A DNA stretch of 50,372 bases from Aquipseudomonas alcaligenes MRY13-0052 (lineage in GTDB: Bacteria > Pseudomonadota > Gammaproteobacteria > Pseudomonadales > Pseudomonadaceae): positions 1 to 50,372 of the forward strand of contig BATO01000044.1 in the NCBI GenBank assembly GCA_000474255.1. The letters run 5' to 3'. The position numbers were made by a program, and so were the translations under genes. Below, piece after piece: positions 46,983-50,372 of the stretch; positions within the stretch are counted from its first letter, which is position 1, and each line of letters begins with the position of its first letter. The notes beneath the pieces were generated by a model. The model saw only the letters and a list, made by a program, of their open reading frames with translations, searched no databases and had not been told where the DNA came from.

Positions 46983-47057
46983 CTTGGGGAAAGTTCCATT
47001 TACTTTGCTTATAAAGGCGTAGGACGTCGATAGCCTTAGCCTTTCCAATGGCAGAAT

Positions 47058-47084
47058 GCTATACACGGAAAAATCTTATTTCAA
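47058..47084 (-). promoter_or_regulatory. Candidate sigma-70-type promoter for the giant gene
   Basis: The minus strand reads TTGAAA (47084-47079), a 15-bp spacer, then TATAGC (47063-47058), about 75 bp before ATG 46982. The spacer is short, so this is only the best of weak candidates. Confidence 0.25.
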
Positions 47085-47177
47085 GCCAGATACAAATGCC
47101 GAACGGGCATAAACGGTGGGGAACGTGATCGACGTCAAAGAACGCCATCATGTGCCACCACCCGTCCTGACCCGGCT

Positions 47178-47205
47178 TTGCACCTGTTTGAGCAACCGAT
47201 AGTAT
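47178..47205 (+). promoter_or_regulatory. Candidate promoter for gspC-gspD
   Basis: TTGCAC (47178-47183), a 16-bp spacer and TAGTAT (47200-47205) lie about 27 bp before the gspC ATG. The match to sigma-70 consensus is partial. Confidence 0.28.
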
Positions 47206-47219
47206 TGCCGCGCCATTAC

Positions 47220-47226
47220 AGGGAAG
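47220..47226 (+). promoter_or_regulatory. Ribosome-binding site of gspC
   Basis: AGGGAAG lies about 7 bp before ATG 47232 and decides this start over upstream in-frame codons, which would overlap the promoter candidate. Confidence 0.65.
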
Positions 47227-47231
47227 AGTCC

Positions 47232-47903
47232 ATGGCCACCATCCTCCACACGCTGACCCGGCTCGCGGGCATTCGCTCAGTCAAGCTGTCGGCGCTCTCC
47301 CTGTGTTTCCTCCTCGTGCTCGCCGCCCTCGTGTGGCAAGGCCTGCAGCTTCGAGCTGCCCTGCAACCGCCTGTACTCGCGCCCACCGAGGCGAGCGAGC
47401 CCGGCCCGCAGGATGGCCCGACGCAACTCGGCAAAGGCCTGCTCGGTTTGTTCGGTTCCAGCGCCGATGCCGAATCCGTGGCCGCCGAGGCGCTGGAGAA
47501 GCTGCCTGAAAGCAACCTGGATCTGCAGGTTTCGGCGATTTTCTTCGTGATCCCGGCCGAACAGAGCACGGCGATCCTGGAAGACGGCGATCGCACCCTC
47601 ATTCTCAAGCCCGGGGAAGAAGTCCGCCCGGGCATTGCCGTGCAGCGCATCGAGAGCCACCGGATCACGCTGAAGCGCAACGGCAAGCTGGAACAGATCA
47701 CCTTCCGCGGCTACGGCGATATACCGGGGGCCAGCCCCGCGCCGGACAGCCCGATGCCCATGCCCGTTGCCCAGAACATCGAACCGGTGACCGACACCCT
47801 GGCCAGCTCGCTGCCCGCCGTGGCGGAGCCGGTACCTGCGAGCCAGGGTGTGCCCACCGCTTATCAGCAATACATTCAGCGCAAACTCGCGCAGAACAAG
47901 TAG
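47232..47903 (+). CDS. gspC: GspC-like type II secretion inner-membrane protein (XphA-like)
   Basis: A 223-residue bitopic inner-membrane protein. In type II secretion, GspC links the inner-membrane assembly to the GspD secretin through its periplasmic homology region. Residues ~18-40 form the single transmembrane helix (LSLCFLLVLAALVWQGLQL) after a short cytoplasmic N-terminus. Residues ~93-160 match the GspC homology region (NLDLQVSAIFFVIPAEQSTA, ILKPGEEVRPGIAVQRI, HRITLKRNGKLEQI). A Pro-rich linker and a short C-terminal helix (AYQQYIQRKLAQ) follow, with no PDZ domain. The gene is 7 bp upstream of gspD. No gspE-M genes accompany it, as in the orphan XphA-XqhA pair of P. aeruginosa, which works with the Xcp machinery. 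Its divergent position beside the giant gene suggests it selects that protein as substrate (inference). Confidence 0.85.
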   Translation: MATILHTLTRLAGIRSVKLSALSLCFLLVLAALVWQGLQLRAALQPPVLAPTEASEPGPQDGPTQLGKGLLGLFGSSADAESVAAEALEKLPESNLDLQVSAIFFVIPAEQSTAILEDGDRTLILKPGEEVRPGIAVQRIESHRITLKRNGKLEQITFRGYGDIPGASPAPDSPMPMPVAQNIEPVTDTLASSLPAVAEPVPASQGVPTAYQQYIQRKLAQNK

Positions 47904-47910
47904 TCGAGTA

Positions 47911-49854
47911 ATGGAAGTGTCCACCAGAGCCCCGTCGTGCCTATTGCTCAGCCTGTGCCTGCTCTTCCCCTTCACCCTTGCCCACGCCGATGAAAAACCG
48001 GTAGCGGCCGAGGCGCCTGCGGCGTCCAGCGATGTGAAGATCAACATGCAGGACACCAACATCCGCTCCTTCATCGAGTGGATCGCCAAGACGACCGGCA
48101 AGAACTTCATCATCGACCCACGGGTGACCGGCAAGGTGACGGTCATTTCCAACGAGTCGATGAAGCCGGAAGAGGCCTACCGGGTGTTCCTCTCGGTGCT
48201 GCAGGTGCACGGTTTCTCGGCCATCGAGTCGGACAGCGCGGTGAAGGTGATTCCCGACGCGAACGCCAAGCAGAGCGGCGTGCCGCTGGTGGACGACGAC
48301 AAGCTGAACGATGACCAGCAGGTGGTGCGGGTGATCCGCACGCAGCACGTGCCGGCGACGCAGTTGGTGAACATCCTGCGGCCGATGGTGCCGCAGGTGG
48401 GGCACCTGGCGGCGTACCCCGATAGCAATGCGCTGATCATTTCCGACCGGGCGTCGAACATCAGCCAACTGCTGAAGCTGATCTCGGAGATCGACCGCGC
48501 CGGGCAGTTCGAGATCGATGTGATCCCGCTGAAGTTCGCCAATGCCAAGGAGCTGTCCAGCATGCTCGGTACCTTGGTACCCCAGGGTGGCGGCGCCGAG
48601 GGTTCGAGCAAGATGAGCGTCTCGGTGGACGAGCGCACCAACAGCATCCTGATCTCCGGTGACCCGAGCAAACGCCAGCAGTTGCGCGATGTGCTCGCCA
48701 ACCTGGATCGCCCGGGGAACATCATCCGCGACACCCAGGTGATCTACCTGCATTACCTGAAGGCTTCGGAAGTCGCGCAGATCCTGCAGAACGTAGCCAC
48801 CAGCCTGCAGAAGCAGGACAAGGATGTGGGCATCAGCGGGGCGGAGATTTCCATCCAGGCCAACGACACCACCAATGCCCTGGTGATCAGCGCGCCGCCG
48901 GCGATCATGAAGACAGTGGAAGGCGTGGTGCAGCGCCTGGATATACGCCGCGCGCAGGTGCTGGTGGAGGCGGTGATAGTCGAGGTCTCGGACAGCAAGG
49001 TCAACGAACTGGGCGTGCAGTGGAAGACCTCGGATGGCGCCATCGGCGGTGACGGTTTCTACGGCGGCTTCAAGTCTTCGCTCAAGGGCAATACGGTCGA
49101 TACCTTCCCCGGTGGCACGCCTCCCAAGCTGGATGCCGGGCTGAGCCTGGGCTTCTACAGCAACGGTTCGCTGAGGGCGCTGATTCGCACGCTGTCCACC
49201 GATGACTCGATGAACATCCTGTCCACCCCGAACCTGGTCACCCTCGACAACGAGGAGGGCAAGATCGTGGTCGGCCAGAACGTGCCCTTCGTGACTGGCA
49301 GCTCGACCAGCGCGTCGAACCCGTCCACCAACCCGTTCCAGACCATCGAGCGCCAGGACGTGGGTATCACCCTGAAGATCAAGCCGCAGATCAACGAAGG
49401 GGACTCGGTGACCCTGAACGTCTACCAGGAGATCTCCAGCGTCACCAACGACACCAGCGCGGCCGACATCGTGACCAACAAGCGCTCGGTGGAAACGCGG
49501 GTACTGATCAAGGACAACATGACCCTGGTGTTGGGCGGGCTCATCTCGGATGAGGTACGGGACTCGGGCGACAAGGTGCCCTTCCTCGGCAAGATCCCCA
49601 TCATTGGCCAGCTGTTCCGCAGTGACCGCAAGGAAGTGAGCAAGAAGAACCTGATGGTGTTCATCAAGCCCACCATCATCAACGACTTCGAACACGCTGA
49701 CCAACTGACTGAAGGCAAGTACAACTTCATCCGGGAACGCCAACTGCGCTACGCCGACCAGGACATCGCCAAGGGTGTGCCCACGCTGCCGGAACGCGTC
49801 AACAGCGCGGAGAAGGAGCTGAAGATCAAATCCGTACCACTACCGCCGCAGTAG
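47911..49854 (+). CDS. gspD: GspD-like type II secretion secretin (XqhA-like)
   Basis: A 647-residue outer-membrane secretin, close to the usual GspD length. ATG 47911 gives a Sec signal peptide (residues 1-26, core LLLSLCLLFPFTL, cut after AHA). N0 spans ~43-112 (INMQDTNIRSFIEWIAKTTG, IIDPRVTGKVTV). N1 (~138-198), N2 (~205-268) and N3 (~276-345) carry the repeated D-x-x-(T/S)-N-x-L-(I/V)-I-(S/T) strand. The secretin core (~346-590) includes LVEAVIVEVSD, ILSTPNLVTLDNEE, VGQNVPFVTG, TLVLGGLISDE and VPFLGKIPIIGQLF. The tail (~591-647) is hydrophilic. There is no strong ribosome-binding site and the gap after gspC is 7 bp, so translation is probably coupled. With no other gsp genes here it would have to use a type II inner-membrane complex encoded elsewhere. 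Confidence 0.95.
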   Translation: MEVSTRAPSCLLLSLCLLFPFTLAHADEKPVAAEAPAASSDVKINMQDTNIRSFIEWIAKTTGKNFIIDPRVTGKVTVISNESMKPEEAYRVFLSVLQVHGFSAIESDSAVKVIPDANAKQSGVPLVDDDKLNDDQQVVRVIRTQHVPATQLVNILRPMVPQVGHLAAYPDSNALIISDRASNISQLLKLISEIDRAGQFEIDVIPLKFANAKELSSMLGTLVPQGGGAEGSSKMSVSVDERTNSILISGDPSKRQQLRDVLANLDRPGNIIRDTQVIYLHYLKASEVAQILQNVATSLQKQDKDVGISGAEISIQANDTTNALVISAPPAIMKTVEGVVQRLDIRRAQVLVEAVIVEVSDSKVNELGVQWKTSDGAIGGDGFYGGFKSSLKGNTVDTFPGGTPPKLDAGLSLGFYSNGSLRALIRTLSTDDSMNILSTPNLVTLDNEEGKIVVGQNVPFVTGSSTSASNPSTNPFQTIERQDVGITLKIKPQINEGDSVTLNVYQEISSVTNDTSAADIVTNKRSVETRVLIKDNMTLVLGGLISDEVRDSGDKVPFLGKIPIIGQLFRSDRKEVSKKNLMVFIKPTIINDFEHADQLTEGKYNFIRERQLRYADQDIAKGVPTLPERVNSAEKELKIKSVPLPPQ

Positions 49855-49873
49855 CAGGGATTGACGGTTCATA

Positions 49874-49897
49874 AAGCCACCTGCGGGTGGCTTTTTG
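49874..49897 (+). terminator. Intrinsic terminator of gspC-gspD
   Basis: An 8-bp GC-rich stem (AAGCCACC / GGTGGCTT) with loop TGCG runs into a T-run, starting 20 bp after the gspD stop. Confidence 0.9.
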
Positions 49898-50163
49898 TTG
49901 GGCAGCCGTTGAGGCTCTTCGGCATGCCGGGGTGCCGGCAGGGGTATAAGGGCTTCGCGCAAGCGCATGGGAACCGAGCCTGGACCTGGGCGCGCCGGCA
50001 GCCAAGGCATGACATCCCCGGCCTGGAGAACCCCACCAGCGAAGTGCTCGCCACGTGGATCTGGCAAGCCATTGCTTCCCGAGCTCAGCCGCATACGCAT
50101 CCATGAGACTTGCACCAGTGGCTGCGAGTATCGCGGCGACTGACTCTTCTCCTGCGCAAATAC

Positions 50164-50189
50164 AAAAGGCCACCCTTGGGTGGCCTTTT
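50164..50189. terminator. Bidirectional terminator-like hairpin
   Basis: A 12-bp perfect stem (AAAAGGCCACCC / GGGTGGCCTTTT) with a 2-base centre. It has a T-run on both strands, so it could end transcription from the left or from an unseen gene entering leftward from beyond the window. Confidence 0.75.
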
Positions 50190-50247
50190 TGTTGTGTGCA
50201 GATCCTGTCGATTGCATCGCCTGTGAGCCGGGGCGTGGACCGGACGT

Positions 50248-50358
50248 AGCCCGGACTTCAATCCGGGGGCTCTTCGACTCAGCGGACATAACGGGATCGG
50301 CTGCAGCAAGGCTCATAGGCATGGCAGCCCTTCGGGCTGCTTGGCGACTCAAGTCGCC
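50248..50358. repeat. Cluster of REP-like inverted repeats
   Basis: Three inverted repeats lie close together: AGCCCGGA-N6-TCCGGG (50248-50271), GCAGCCC-TTC-GGGCTGC (50324-50340) and GGCGACT-x2-AGTCGCC (50343-50358). The first resembles the GTAGCCCGGA-type intergenic repeat common in pseudomonads. Copy number elsewhere in the genome cannot be judged here. Confidence 0.5.
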
Positions 50359-50372
50359 CCTGCAAGTCGCTC

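Larger units (their letters stand above)
46983..47231. promoter_or_regulatory. Divergent intergenic region between the giant gene and gspC
   Basis: 249 bp of lower GC than the flanking genes, with both start codons facing away. Control signals for both transcription units must lie here or read in from elsewhere. GACGTC occurs twice (near 47024 and 47130). I see no clear activator site or sigma-54 element. Confidence 0.6.
49898..50372. other. Right-edge region with no convincing gene
   Basis: Short open frames here lack ribosome-binding sites and recognisable protein features. The region holds a second terminator-like hairpin (50164-50189) and three inverted repeats (50248-50271, 50324-50340, 50343-50358). 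Confidence 0.6.

Noticed and set aside
4056-46982. RTX (type I) or autotransporter/two-partner secretion of the giant protein
   Set aside because: No GGxGxDxxx nonapeptide array, no C-terminal barrel, no haemagglutinin-type TPS domain and no adjacent ABC transporter or TpsB gene are visible.
46983-47066. N-terminal extension of the giant protein to 47066
   Set aside because: It starts at GTG without a ribosome-binding site, contains codons rare in the gene, and would bury the signal peptide behind 28 extra residues.
47178-47231. Longer gspC starting upstream of 47232
   Set aside because: There is no ribosome-binding site, the codons overlap the promoter candidate, and ATG 47232 has a good AGGGAAG.
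47848-47910. Longer gspD overlapping the end of gspC
   Set aside because: ATG 47911 starts directly at a normal Sec signal peptide; the extension is gspC sequence in another frame.
49861-50106. An 81-codon plus-strand open frame after gspD
   Set aside because: It overlaps the intrinsic terminator, has no ribosome-binding site, and its translation has no recognisable features.

Overview
The window is GC-rich DNA from a gammaproteobacterium, most likely a Pseudomonas. The codon choice, the stem-loop terminators, the REP-like inverted repeats at the right edge and an orphan GspC-GspD pair resembling XphA-XqhA of P. aeruginosa all point that way. The genus is an inference; no rRNA or housekeeping gene is present to confirm it.

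Layout. One gene dominates: a leftward, uninterrupted 42.9 kb reading frame (4056-46982) encoding a secreted protein of about 14,308 residues, roughly 1.5 MDa. Three leftward genes follow it at short spacing: an intact parvulin lipoprotein (3088-3966), a second lipoprotein with a degenerate parvulin region (2232-3101, GTG start), and a secreted protein with thrombospondin type 3 repeats that runs off the left edge (1-2147). To the right, across a 249-bp divergent intergenic region, lie gspC (47232-47903) and gspD (47911-49854), which end at a clear intrinsic terminator. The last ~475 bp hold no convincing gene, only a second terminator-like hairpin and inverted repeats.

The giant protein is modular on several scales. 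From the N-terminus it has: a Sec signal peptide; about twenty tandem Ig-like domains (45640-37850); seven copies of a ~650-residue unit made of a beta-propeller-like region, a Big_5/SbsA-like domain and two IPT/TIG-like domains (37240-23680); mixed Ig-like and propeller-like segments (23370-14870); and a C-terminal third (14865-4810) with about 45 calcium-binding thrombospondin type 3 units. In that last third, four rounds of [TSP3 - Ig-like - carboxypeptidase-regulatory-like domain] each present a different payload. The payloads include a ThuA/glutamine-amidotransferase-like fold, a discoidin-like domain, a nidogen-like domain and a ~230-residue domain present four times that I do not recognise. 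A ~250-residue tail ends the protein.

Working model (inference). The giant is a Sec-exported, calcium-stabilised surface or matrix adhesin. The two periplasmic PPIase-like lipoproteins help it fold or stay export-competent. The orphan GspC-GspD pair gives it a dedicated outer-membrane exit that would borrow the remaining type II secretion parts (GspE-M) from elsewhere in the genome. The TSP3 protein may be a co-secreted partner. No autotransporter barrel, RTX nonapeptide array or LPXTG signal is visible, which fits type II export better than the alternatives.
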